Of a stretch of DNA of 64,000 nucleotides, positions 34,193 to 43,242 are shown in pieces. The notes under the pieces are model-generated. The model ran no database searches. It saw only the letters and a list, made by a program, of their open reading frames with translations, and was not told the origin of the DNA. Position numbers and translations under genes: made by a program. The stretch is from positions 100,261-164,260 of the forward strand of contig NZ_LZRD01000005.1 in the NCBI RefSeq assembly GCF_001687325.1, given 5' to 3'. The stretch comes from Streptomyces sp. PTY087I2. Lineage in GTDB: Bacteria > Actinomycetota > Actinomycetes > Streptomycetales > Streptomycetaceae. The first letter of the stretch is position 1; every line of letters begins with the position of its first letter.

Positions 34193-37100
34193 GTGTCGCG
34201 CCAGGTACTGACGGTCGGCCCCGCGGACCGTTTTTCCACGATCGGTGAGGCGCTCGCCGCCGCCCGTACCGGGGCGCTCATCAGCGTCCGGCCCGGGACG
34301 TACGCGGAGAACCTGGTGATCCACACCCGGGTGACCCTCACCGCCGCCGAGGGACGGGGCACGGTGGAGATCCGGCCGCGTTCGGGCAGCGTCATCGCGC
34401 TGCGCGCCGACGCCGTCATGCTCTCCGAACTCACCCTGCGCGGCGGGGACTCCGAGCTGCCCGCCGTCGATGTGCGGCGCGGGCAGGCCGCGCTCGACGG
34501 GTGCGAGATCGTGGGCGCCGCCTGGACCGCGATGCTGGCCGGCGGGACCGGCTCCCTCGCGCTGCGGGACTGCCGCGTGAGCAACCCGCAGGGCGCCGGG
34601 ATCGTCGTCACCTCCACCACCCCCACCACCGTCGAGTCCTGCACGCTCGAACACCTCGGCACCAGCGGCATCGTCCTCGCCGAACAGGGCGAGGCCCGCG
34701 TCCGCGACTGTACGGTCCGGGGCGCCCGCGGCAACGGGCTGCTGGCCAACGGCGATACCCGGGGCACCGTCGAGGACTGCGACATCTCCTCTACCGACAA
34801 GCCCTCCATCGCCCTGGAGGCCAACTCCGCCGTCTCCGTCGTCCGGACCGTGGTGCACGACACCAGCACCGGCGTGCACCTGAGTACGGCCGGCCGCACC
34901 ACCCTGGAGGACGTCCGCGTCACCGGCGCCTCCGGCAACGGGATCGTCCTCGCCGTGGGCACCGACCCCGTACTGCGCCGCTGTCGCGTCTCGCGCGCCC
35001 GTGGGCACGGCCTGTTCGTCACCGACCGGGCCCGCGGCACCTTCGAGGACTGCTGGGTCGACGGTGCCCAGGGCGCGGCCCTGCGTGTGGCCGGGGCGTC
35101 CTCCCCGGCGCTGACGGGGCTGACCGTCCGCGACTGCGAAGGGGCCGGGCTGCTCCTGGAGGAGGACGCGGCACCCGAGCTGGACCGCCTGGAGGTCATC
35201 GGTTCCTCGCCCGCCGTCGCCCTCCAGGGCGGCGCCAACCCGCTGCTGCGCCGGGCCAGGCTGGTCGAGCCCGCCGGTGACGGCATCGCGGCCACCAAGG
35301 ACGCCCGGGGCCGTGTCGAGGACTGCGAGATCGTCCGGCCCCAGGGCGCCGGGGTACGGGTGGCCTCCGGCTCCACCCTCTACCTGGCCGGTGGCGGGGT
35401 CTCCGACACCGCCACCACCGGACTGGTCGTGGAGGACGGCGGCAACGTCACCGTCCGCGACTTCCGCGTCGAGATATCCGGCGAGGAAGGTGTGGTCGTC
35501 GACGCCGGTGGTGAACTGACCGCCAACCGCACCACCGTCCACGCCGCCAAGGGCCATGGCTTCCTCCTCCGCGAGGGCGCTCTCGCCTCGCTCAGCGGCT
35601 GCGAGGCCAACGGCGGTACCCAGGACGGTTTCCGGGTGGAGTCCACCGCCCCCGTCTCGCTCGTCAACTGCACCGCCCGGGAGAACGAGGGCGGTGGCCT
35701 GGTGCAGACCGCGCCCGGCGAACGGCTCGCCGTGGACGGCCTGAACAGCGTCTCCAACGGCAAGCGCGACGCCTGGGGCAGCGGCAGCGCGGAGAACACC
35801 GACCCGGCCGGATCCGGCGCCGCCGACGCGCCCCCGCCGGACCGTGCGGACGGCCCGCTCGGCGCTCTCAACGCGCTGATCGGCCTGGAGAACGTCAAGC
35901 AGCAGGTACGCACCCTGGTCAACCTCACTCAGCTCGCCCAGCGCCGCGAGCAACTCGGCATGCCCGCACCGCCGATGAGCAGACACCTGATCTTCGCGGG
36001 CCCGCCCGGCACCGGTAAGACCACCGTCGCCCGGCTCTACGGGGCGATCCTCGCCGAGCTGGGTTCGCTGCGCAGCGGCCACCTGGTCGAGGTCTCCCGC
36101 GCCGACCTGGTCGCCCAGGTCGTCGGCGGCACCGCCATCAAGACTTCCGAGACCTTCCAACGGGCCCTGGGCGGCGTCCTGTTCATCGACGAGGCGTACA
36201 CCCTCACCGCCGACAGCGGCAACGGTGGCGCCGACTTCGGTCGCGAGGCCGTCGACACCCTGCTGAAGCTCATGGAGGACCACCGCGACGACGTAGTGGT
36301 GGTCGCCGCCGGATACTCCCGCGAGATGGACTCCTTCCTCAGCTCCAACCCGGGCCTCGCGTCCCGCTTCTCGCGGACCGTCGAGTTCGAGAACTACTCC
36401 GTGGACGACCTGGTCGCGATCATGGAGAGCATGTGCACCCAGCACCAGTACGAGCTGGGGGAGGGCACGGCCCAGGCGCTCGCCGCCCACTTCGGGGCCA
36501 TGGACCGGGACGCCGGATTCGGCAACGGCCGTGCCGCGCGCGGGGTGTTCGAGGAGATGGTGGACCGGCAGGCGATCCGGCTCTCCGCCCAGGCGCAGGT
36601 CAGCGAGAGCGATCTGCGGCTGCTGCTCCCCGAGGACGTCTCCGCCACCGCCGCCGCGTCGGCCGCCGAGACCGCCGTACCGGCCGACGACCCGCTCACC
36701 CGCCTCGGCGACATGATCGGACTGGCCGAGGTGAAGCGCGAGGTCGCGGATCTGGTCAACCTCATCACCACCGCCCGCCACCGTGCCGCCGCCGGGCTGC
36801 CCGTCCCCACCCTCAGCAACCACCTGGTCTTCACCGGACCGCCCGGCACCGGTAAGACCACCGTCGCCCGCCTCTACGGCGAAGTGCTCACCCAGCTCGG
36901 CGTGCTGGAGCGCGGTCAGCTGGTCGAGGCCGCCCGCGCCGACCTCGTCGGCCGCTACATCGGCCACACCGCCCAGTTGACCCGCGAGGTCTTCGAAAAG
37001 GCCCGCGGTGGCGTCCTGTTCATCGACGAGGCCTACACCCTCACCCCGCGCGGCGGCGGCGCCGACTTCGGCCAGGAGGCGGTGGACACCTTGCTGAAAC

Positions 37101-37504
37101 TGATGGAGGACCACCGCGACGAGGTCGTCGTCATCGTCGCCGGATACACCGACGAGATGGAACGCTTCCTCGCCTCCAACCCCGGCCTCTCCTCCCGCTT
37201 CCCGCGCCGGATCGCCTTCGCCGACTACTCCTCCGAGGAGCTGGTCACCATCGTGCGCGCGCAGGCCGCCGCCATGGGGTACGAGTGCGGACCGGGCACC
37301 GGACCGCTGCTCAAGGAGCACTTCGACGCGGTACCCCGCGACCGGTCCTTCGGCAACGCCCGCCTGGCCCGCCAGGTCGTCGAGTCGATGGTCACCCGCC
37401 AGGCGGGCCGGATCAGTTCGCTGGCCGCGCCCACCCTGGACGACCTGCGCATCCTCCTCCCGGCCGACGTCACGGCCGCGACCCCGAAGGCGGTGCCGCA
37501 GTGA
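34193..37504 (+). CDS. right-handed beta-helix fused to two CbxX/EccA-type AAA+ domains
   Basis: 1,103 residues, from a GTG at 34193 with AAGGAGG 6 nt upstream. Residues about 1-520 are a right-handed parallel beta-helix with many about 23-residue coils (repeating patterns such as GNGIVLAxG..PxLRRCRVSxARGHGLFV). Two tandem AAA+ ATPases follow, each of CbxX/CfqX/EccA type: Walker A GPPGTGKT at 603-610 and again at 882-889, Walker B GGVLFIDEAYTL in both, and ASRFSR/SSRFPR sensor/arginine regions. EccA-like ATPases are cytosolic T7SS factors; here the TPR domain usual for EccA is replaced by a beta-helix. The stop overlaps the mycosin-like gene (GTGA). Confidence 0.88.
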   Translation: MSRQVLTVGPADRFSTIGEALAAARTGALISVRPGTYAENLVIHTRVTLTAAEGRGTVEIRPRSGSVIALRADAVMLSELTLRGGDSELPAVDVRRGQAALDGCEIVGAAWTAMLAGGTGSLALRDCRVSNPQGAGIVVTSTTPTTVESCTLEHLGTSGIVLAEQGEARVRDCTVRGARGNGLLANGDTRGTVEDCDISSTDKPSIALEANSAVSVVRTVVHDTSTGVHLSTAGRTTLEDVRVTGASGNGIVLAVGTDPVLRRCRVSRARGHGLFVTDRARGTFEDCWVDGAQGAALRVAGASSPALTGLTVRDCEGAGLLLEEDAAPELDRLEVIGSSPAVALQGGANPLLRRARLVEPAGDGIAATKDARGRVEDCEIVRPQGAGVRVASGSTLYLAGGGVSDTATTGLVVEDGGNVTVRDFRVEISGEEGVVVDAGGELTANRTTVHAAKGHGFLLREGALASLSGCEANGGTQDGFRVESTAPVSLVNCTARENEGGGLVQTAPGERLAVDGLNSVSNGKRDAWGSGSAENTDPAGSGAADAPPPDRADGPLGALNALIGLENVKQQVRTLVNLTQLAQRREQLGMPAPPMSRHLIFAGPPGTGKTTVARLYGAILAELGSLRSGHLVEVSRADLVAQVVGGTAIKTSETFQRALGGVLFIDEAYTLTADSGNGGADFGREAVDTLLKLMEDHRDDVVVVAAGYSREMDSFLSSNPGLASRFSRTVEFENYSVDDLVAIMESMCTQHQYELGEGTAQALAAHFGAMDRDAGFGNGRAARGVFEEMVDRQAIRLSAQAQVSESDLRLLLPEDVSATAAASAAETAVPADDPLTRLGDMIGLAEVKREVADLVNLITTARHRAAAGLPVPTLSNHLVFTGPPGTGKTTVARLYGEVLTQLGVLERGQLVEAARADLVGRYIGHTAQLTREVFEKARGGVLFIDEAYTLTPRGGGADFGQEAVDTLLKLMEDHRDEVVVIVAGYTDEMERFLASNPGLSSRFPRRIAFADYSSEELVTIVRAQAAAMGYECGPGTGPLLKEHFDAVPRDRSFGNARLARQVVESMVTRQAGRISSLAAPTLDDLRILLPADVTAATPKAVPQ

Positions 37505-38790
37505 GGCCGCCCGAGCGACGGACGACCGGGAGGCCCCGGACGGGCAGGACGACCCGACTGCTGTACGGAGCCGGGCTCGCCGCCGCCCTGGTGGTGCCCC
37601 TGGCCGCACCCGCCCAGGCCGGACCCCACCCCCGTACACCGATGGCACTCCCCGCCGCCGACGGGCCCAAGGGGCAGGAGCTGCCCGGCATGCCCACCGC
37701 GCTCGACGCCCGGGCCGAGGCCGTCGCCTGCACGCCCGCCTCCAAGGAGCAGGCGAAGAAGCAGGACTGGTCGCGCCAGCGCCTCGACCTGAACCGGCTG
37801 CACCGGCACACCACCGGCGCGGGCGTGACCGTCGCGCTGATCTCCACCGGCGTCGACCCCGGGGCCGAAGGACTCGACGGCCGCGTCACCGCCCGGGGCG
37901 AGGCCGCCGACGACTGCGTCGGCCAGGGGACGTTCCTGGCCGGGCTGATCGCCGGGACCGGCGGCCCCGCCCCGCGCCTCGCCGGGGTCGCCCCGGGCGC
38001 GGAGATCCTAGCCCTGCGCGGTACCGACCGGCGCGGGCAGCCGGACCCCGCGCTCGTCACGGCGGCGGTGCGAGCCGCGACCACCGCCGAGGCCGACGTC
38101 ATCGCGGTCGCCGTTGCCCTTCCACGTAAAGACACCGCACTCACCCGAGCCGTCGCCGAGGCCCGCAAGGCCGGGGCGGTGGTGGTCGCGGCGGCCGCCC
38201 CGGAGCCGCCGTCGCGCGGCTCGGCCGACGAGATCCCCTCCCGTACCTACTGGCCCGCCAGAGAGCCCGGCGTCCTCGCGGTCGCCGACATGCTGCCCGC
38301 CGGAGCCCGGCCGGACGGCGCACTGCCCACCGAGGGCATCGATCTGGCAGCCCCGGGCGCCGGAGTGGTCTCCGGCGGGCCGCGCGGGAAGGGGCACTAC
38401 CTCGGCGGCGGTGTCGCGGTGGCTACCGCCTACGCGGCCGGGGCCGCCGCGGCCGTCCGCGCCGCCCACCCCGAGGAGCCGGCCGACGCGGTGACCCGAA
38501 GGCTGACCGCCACCGCGTACCCGGCCGACATCCCCCAGCTGGACGCCTACGCAGCCGTCACCACGGTCCTCGGCGACGCCGCCCCGCCCGCCGCCGGTGC
38601 GGAGCGAGCCACCAAGGCCGTGGCCGTACGCGACACCTCCGACACCGACCGCGCCACCGGCCGGGCCGTCCTCTTCGTCCTCCTCGGATCGGCTGGCGTC
38701 CTCTCCGTCCTCTGGGCGGGCTTCGCCCTCACCCGGGCCCGCGCCCGGGGCTGGCGTCCGGCGGGGGCGGGCACCCCGGACCAGGGCTGA
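37501..38790 (+). CDS. mycP: mycosin-like (MycP) subtilase with no catalytic triad
   Basis: 429 residues from the GTG overlapping the previous stop. A signal peptide (hydrophobic core about 20-40), a subtilisin-like S8 domain and a C-terminal transmembrane helix (about 388-408) give the standard MycP layout. The catalytic residues are gone. The Asp motif (AVIDTGV) reads ALISTGVD (Ser115), the His motif (GHGT) reads GQGT (Gln142), and the Ser motif (GTSxA) reads GVAVA (Ala306). The oxyanion-hole GN is replaced by AP. The fold signatures around these sites remain. It therefore probably keeps only the structural role of mycosin, which in ESX systems stabilises the membrane complex. Confidence 0.85.
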   Translation: MRPPERRTTGRPRTGRTTRLLYGAGLAAALVVPLAAPAQAGPHPRTPMALPAADGPKGQELPGMPTALDARAEAVACTPASKEQAKKQDWSRQRLDLNRLHRHTTGAGVTVALISTGVDPGAEGLDGRVTARGEAADDCVGQGTFLAGLIAGTGGPAPRLAGVAPGAEILALRGTDRRGQPDPALVTAAVRAATTAEADVIAVAVALPRKDTALTRAVAEARKAGAVVVAAAAPEPPSRGSADEIPSRTYWPAREPGVLAVADMLPAGARPDGALPTEGIDLAAPGAGVVSGGPRGKGHYLGGGVAVATAYAAGAAAAVRAAHPEEPADAVTRRLTATAYPADIPQLDAYAAVTTVLGDAAPPAAGAERATKAVAVRDTSDTDRATGRAVLFVLLGSAGVLSVLWAGFALTRARARGWRPAGAGTPDQG

Positions 38791-38824
38791 AGGCTGGAGG
38801 GGACCCTTCCACGCTTGCTCGGCC

Positions 38825-41800
38825 CTACTCCACCAGGGCCGTCTGCACCAGCCGCGGCTTCCGGCGCTGGATGTGCAGGGCCCGGCCCGGCGGCAGGTTC
38901 AGCGGCTTCGCGTTGCCGAAGAGGCGGCCCTCCGTGGGCGGGCAGGACAGCAGGACCGCCGGGTTGTTGGCCTCGTCCAGACGGCGGATCAGCCCGTCGC
39001 TCAGGCCCCGGCCCGCGCCCATCGCGCTCCGGGCGACGACCAGATGCAGGCCCATCTCGTAGCCCAGGGTCAGATGCTCGAAGAGCGGCTCGAAGGGGCT
39101 CTGGAAGGAGTTGCCGGAGACCATGTCGTAGTCGTCGACCAGGATGAACAGGCGCGGGCCCGTCCACCAGTCGCACCGGCGCATCCGGGCGGGCGAGATG
39201 TCGGCACCGGGCACCCGGGTCTTCATCGCGCGGGCCGCGCCCTCGATGGTCTCGTTGAGATTGTCGAGGGAGATGACATGCCCGATGCGGTACTCCTCGG
39301 GGATGGCGTCGACCAGGGTGCGGCGGTAGTCCACCGCGATGATCTTCGCCTCCTCGGGGGCGTACCGGGCGGTGATGCCCTGCGTGACGAGGCGCAGCAG
39401 GTTGGTCTTGCCGCTCTCGGTGTCGCCGACCGCGATCAGGTGCGGGGTCCGGCTGAAGTCGTGCCAGACCGGCTCCAGCGCGTCCTGGTCGAGACCGAGC
39501 GCGAGGCGCATGCCACCGCCCTCCGTGGTCTCGGGGGAGGGGAGTTCGGCGACCGGCAGCCGGTGCGGGAGCATCCGTACCTGCGGGGCGGAGGGGCCGG
39601 ACCAGTGCCGGGCGATCTCCCCGACCAGATGGGCCACGCCCTCACCGAGGTCGTCCAGGGAACCGCTGCCGTCCAGCCGGGGCAGGCCCGCGAGGAAGTG
39701 CATCTTGCTGTCGGCGGTGATGCCCCGGCCGCCGGTGCGCGGCACCGAGCGGGCCTTGCGGGTGTCGATCTCGGAGTCCATCGGATCACCCATCCGCAGC
39801 TCAAGGCGGGTGGCGGCCTGATCGCGGACCTGCGCGGACAGCTCCACCCAGCGGGTCGTGGTGATGAGCAGATGGATGCCGTAGTTGAGTCCCCGGGCGG
39901 CGAGTTCGTTGAACTTCGGGATCAGGTCGTCGTAGTCCTGGCGGACCGTGGACCAGCCGTCGACCACCATGAAGACATCGCCGAACGGCTCGTCGGGGAA
40001 CTCGCCTGCGGCACGGCGCCGCCGGTAGGACTGCATGGAGTCCAGCGTGTGGTCCACGAAGAACTGCTCGCGGCGGGCCAGGAGCGCCATCACCTCGGCC
40101 ACCGCCCGGTGCACCCGCTCCGGGTTGAGCCGCGCCGCGACCCCGCCGACATGGGGGAGCGCGGCGAGCTGGGAGAGTCCGCCGCCGCCGAAGTCCAGGC
40201 AGTAGAACTGGACTTCGGCCGGGGTGTGGGTGAGCGCCAGGGCGGCGATGAGCGTCCGGGCGAGCGTGGACTTGCCGCTCTGCGAACCGCCCGCGACGGC
40301 GACATGGCCGCCCGCCCCGGAGAGGTCCACGATCAGCGGGTCGCGCCGCTGCTCGAACGGCTTGTCCACCAGCCCGACCGGGACCCGCAGCTTCCCCGTG
40401 CCCGGCCAGCCCGCCGCCGTCAGCCCCCGCTCCTTGTCCGGCGCGATCCCGGGCAGCAGTGCGTCCAGCGGCGACGGCTCGTCCAGCGGCGGCAGCCACA
40501 CCTGATGGGCGGCAGGCCCGGAGTCGCGCAGCCGGTCCAGTGCCACGTCGAGCAGCGCCTCCTCGTCCTCCTCGCTCGAAGGCTGCGGCTCGGGCGCCGC
40601 CTCCAACGTGCGCGGCACCACCCACCCACTGGTCCACGGCACCACCTGACTCGCCACCCGGGCCTGCACGACGGCCCCCGTACGACGTCGGTACGTCCCC
40701 GAGGAGTACGCGGCACGGAACCGGGTCAGCGCCTCCACCCCGGACTTCAGATAGCCGCTGCCGGGCGCGGCGGGCAGCTCGTAGGCATCCGGTACGCCGA
40801 GCACGCCACGGCTCTCCATCGCGGAGAAGGTCCGCAGCCCGATGCGGTACGAGAGATGGCTCTCCAACTGGTGCATACGCCCCTCGTCCAGGCGCTGCGA
40901 GGCGAGCAGCAGATGCACGCCCAGCGAACGGCCGAGGCGGCCGATCATCACGAACAGCTCCATGAACTCCCGGTGTGTGGAGAGCAGTTCGCTGAACTCG
41001 TCGACCACCACGAAGAGGCTGGGCAGCGGGGCCAGATCGGCTCCGGCGGCGCGGGCCCGCTCGTACTCCAGCGCCGAGGTGTAGTTGCCCGCCGCGCGCA
41101 GCAGCTCCTGGCGGCGGATGAGTTCGCCGTGCAGGGCGTCCTGCATGCGTTCCACCAGGGCGACTTCGTCGGCCAGGTTGGTGATCACGGCGGAGGTGTG
41201 CGGCAGTTCCTCCAGGCCGAGGAAGGTGGCGCCGCCCTTGAAGTCGACCAGGACGAAGTTGAGCGTCTCGGAGGAGTTGGTGAGGGCGAGGCCGAGGACC
41301 AGGGTGCGCAGCAGCTCGCTCTTGCCGGAGCCGGTGGCGCCGATGAGCATGCCGTGCGGGCCCATGCCGCCCTGCGCCGACTCCTTGATGTCCAGCTCGA
41401 CCGGACGGCCGTCCACCCCGACCGCGATCGGCACCCGCAGCCGGCCGGAGCCGGAGTGCCGGGCGAACAGGGTCCCCGGGTCGTGCCGGTGCAGATCCGG
41501 AATGCCGAGCAGGGTTGTCAGCTCGACGTCGGTGTCCAGCGGCTGCGCGATATCGGTGCCGAGGCTCATCCGGCGCGGGGTGAGCAGCCGGGCCAGCGAC
41601 TCCGCGCCGAGCGGCCCGAGCCGGTCGGGGCGGCCGAGCGGCACCGAACGCTCCTTGCGGCTGCGGTCGGTGCGCACCAGGCTCACCTGGTCGGACCCCA
41701 CGGTCAGGCGCAGCGTGTTGCGGCCGGGCCGCCAGCGCAGCGCCCCCGACACATCCAGGATCAGGGCGTTGCGGTAGCCGTGGCCCTCCCAGCGGTGGCC

Positions 41801-42838
41801 CTCCGGGACGCTGACGCCGTCCAGCACGACGACGGTGTACGGCTCGTCGCGGCCGGGCCGGGCGTCCGGGTCGAAACCGGGGCGCTCGGCGAACTCGGCG
41901 CCGAGCAGATCGTCCAGCTCGGTCAGGTCGGCGGTGATCCGGCGGGCCTGCCCCGCCCCGTCCTCCTCGTGCGGATCCAGCACGTGCGGCAGCCACTTGA
42001 CCCACTCCCAGTCGGCCCGCCGCTCGTCGCTGACGCAGAACGCGATCCACAGCTCCTCGGGCGCGTGGAACACCGCCAGCTGCCCGAGCATCGCCCGCAC
42101 CAGGGCCCGTACGGCATCCTGCTCCGGGGCCTGAGCGTCGGGCGACGCCCCGTCCGGCCCCCCGTCCGGCTCCTCCTCCGGGCGCAGCAGGATCCGGGCC
42201 GAGGAACGCAGATAGAGCCCGAGCGGCTGCTCCGGGATGGTGGAGTAGGCCCGGATGAAGCGGCGCAGGGCGTGCGCGCAGAGGGGTTCGAGATCCTCCA
42301 CCGGCCGGGTGGAGACGGGGCTGAGGGTGAGGGCCAGCTGCTGTTCGCCGACCGCGAGCCGGACCTCGCCGAAGTCCTCGTCGGCCGGGCGGCGTTCCCA
42401 CAGCCGTGAGGTGCGGGCCAGCGAGCGGAGCGACGCGGGCTCCGGGTGACGCCAGGCGAGCGCCCGCTGCTGCTCCGCGATGGTGGTCCGCACCCGCTTG
42501 CGGGTCTGGGCCAAGTAGCGCAGATAGTCCCGCCGTTCACCCTTCAGCCGCTGCTTGCGCTCGCTGGAGCGGCGCATCAGCTGCCCCAGCAGCATGGCGC
42601 CGGCGGAGAGCGCCATGACGCCCATCGCCAGATACATGAAGACGCCGTTCCCGCCGCCGGGGCGCAGGAACATCAGCATCATCGACACCGACATCAGCGC
42701 CATCGGCAGATACGTCCACACCGCCGAGGTGTCCGGCACCGTCTCCGCGAGGACGGGCGGCTCCTGGAGGGTCAACTGCCCCTCGGGCATCTCCGGTCCG
42801 CGCCGGCGGGCCGGGCGGCGAAACAGCACGACACTCAA
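38825..42838 (-). CDS. eccC: type VII secretion ATPase EccC (fused EccCa-EccCb)
   Basis: 1,337 residues from the TTG at 42838, with CGGAGG 9 nt upstream and family-like N-terminus SVVLFRRPARR; longer frames are rejected. Two transmembrane helices near 45-95 precede three FtsK/SpoIIIE ATPase domains. Walker A sequences are GATGSGKS (500-507), GGSQSGKS (from 850) and GDTESGKT (from 1138). Walker B glutamate is present only in the first domain (VVVDEF); the second has VVDGW and the third LVDDY, as commonly seen in EccC. It drives substrate export through the ESX membrane complex. It is transcribed opposite to the rest of the locus and converges on mycP with a 34-bp gap. Confidence 0.94.
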   Translation of the reverse strand: MSVVLFRRPARRRGPEMPEGQLTLQEPPVLAETVPDTSAVWTYLPMALMSVSMMLMFLRPGGGNGVFMYLAMGVMALSAGAMLLGQLMRRSSERKQRLKGERRDYLRYLAQTRKRVRTTIAEQQRALAWRHPEPASLRSLARTSRLWERRPADEDFGEVRLAVGEQQLALTLSPVSTRPVEDLEPLCAHALRRFIRAYSTIPEQPLGLYLRSSARILLRPEEEPDGGPDGASPDAQAPEQDAVRALVRAMLGQLAVFHAPEELWIAFCVSDERRADWEWVKWLPHVLDPHEEDGAGQARRITADLTELDDLLGAEFAERPGFDPDARPGRDEPYTVVVLDGVSVPEGHRWEGHGYRNALILDVSGALRWRPGRNTLRLTVGSDQVSLVRTDRSRKERSVPLGRPDRLGPLGAESLARLLTPRRMSLGTDIAQPLDTDVELTTLLGIPDLHRHDPGTLFARHSGSGRLRVPIAVGVDGRPVELDIKESAQGGMGPHGMLIGATGSGKSELLRTLVLGLALTNSSETLNFVLVDFKGGATFLGLEELPHTSAVITNLADEVALVERMQDALHGELIRRQELLRAAGNYTSALEYERARAAGADLAPLPSLFVVVDEFSELLSTHREFMELFVMIGRLGRSLGVHLLLASQRLDEGRMHQLESHLSYRIGLRTFSAMESRGVLGVPDAYELPAAPGSGYLKSGVEALTRFRAAYSSGTYRRRTGAVVQARVASQVVPWTSGWVVPRTLEAAPEPQPSSEEDEEALLDVALDRLRDSGPAAHQVWLPPLDEPSPLDALLPGIAPDKERGLTAAGWPGTGKLRVPVGLVDKPFEQRRDPLIVDLSGAGGHVAVAGGSQSGKSTLARTLIAALALTHTPAEVQFYCLDFGGGGLSQLAALPHVGGVAARLNPERVHRAVAEVMALLARREQFFVDHTLDSMQSYRRRRAAGEFPDEPFGDVFMVVDGWSTVRQDYDDLIPKFNELAARGLNYGIHLLITTTRWVELSAQVRDQAATRLELRMGDPMDSEIDTRKARSVPRTGGRGITADSKMHFLAGLPRLDGSGSLDDLGEGVAHLVGEIARHWSGPSAPQVRMLPHRLPVAELPSPETTEGGGMRLALGLDQDALEPVWHDFSRTPHLIAVGDTESGKTNLLRLVTQGITARYAPEEAKIIAVDYRRTLVDAIPEEYRIGHVISLDNLNETIEGAARAMKTRVPGADISPARMRRCDWWTGPRLFILVDDYDMVSGNSFQSPFEPLFEHLTLGYEMGLHLVVARSAMGAGRGLSDGLIRRLDEANNPAVLLSCPPTEGRLFGNAKPLNLPPGRALHIQRRKPRLVQTALVE

Positions 42839-43242
42839 GGAACAGAACCTCCGGTTCACTGGCATTCCCGGCCCGCCGAATACCGGTGCGCCCGGCAGCG
42901 GGAAAGACCGCACCAGGCTGATGCATTCGGGGCGGCACATGCTCCGATGAACGCCGGGTGAATGTCTTGAGCGGATAGCGCGGAGCGGCCGACTTCCCTG
43001 ACGGCCGACCCGCATACCGGATGCGAAGTCCGGTCCGCGGCACGGCCGGTGGCCGCAGGCAGTAGTCTGCATTCACGGAACGCGCCCTGTCCACGCGGGA
43101 GGGGCCCTCACCGGTGTGCGGGCACAATTTCCCTGCCGGGCCCCCGGCTTCACGGCCGCGCGGACTTTCCGTACTGTTCGCACATTCCCTCTCCCGGGGA
43201 AGTCCTCTGTCAAAGCCTGCACGGAAGACGAGAGTTCTGCTG
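42839..43242. other. divergent eccC/eccD intergenic region
   Basis: 404 bp with no credible gene. It must hold the promoters for both eccC (minus) and the eccD-eccB unit (plus). Candidate -10-like TACTGT (about 43169) on the plus strand and TACTGC (near 43062) on the minus strand are visible, but no convincing -35 partners. Several short GC dyads are present. Confidence 0.4.

Noticed and set aside
38597..42409. A plus-strand frame of 1,270 codons opposite eccC
   Set aside because: It is the mirror of the eccC coding strand and its translation is low-complexity Arg/Gly/Leu/His without motifs.
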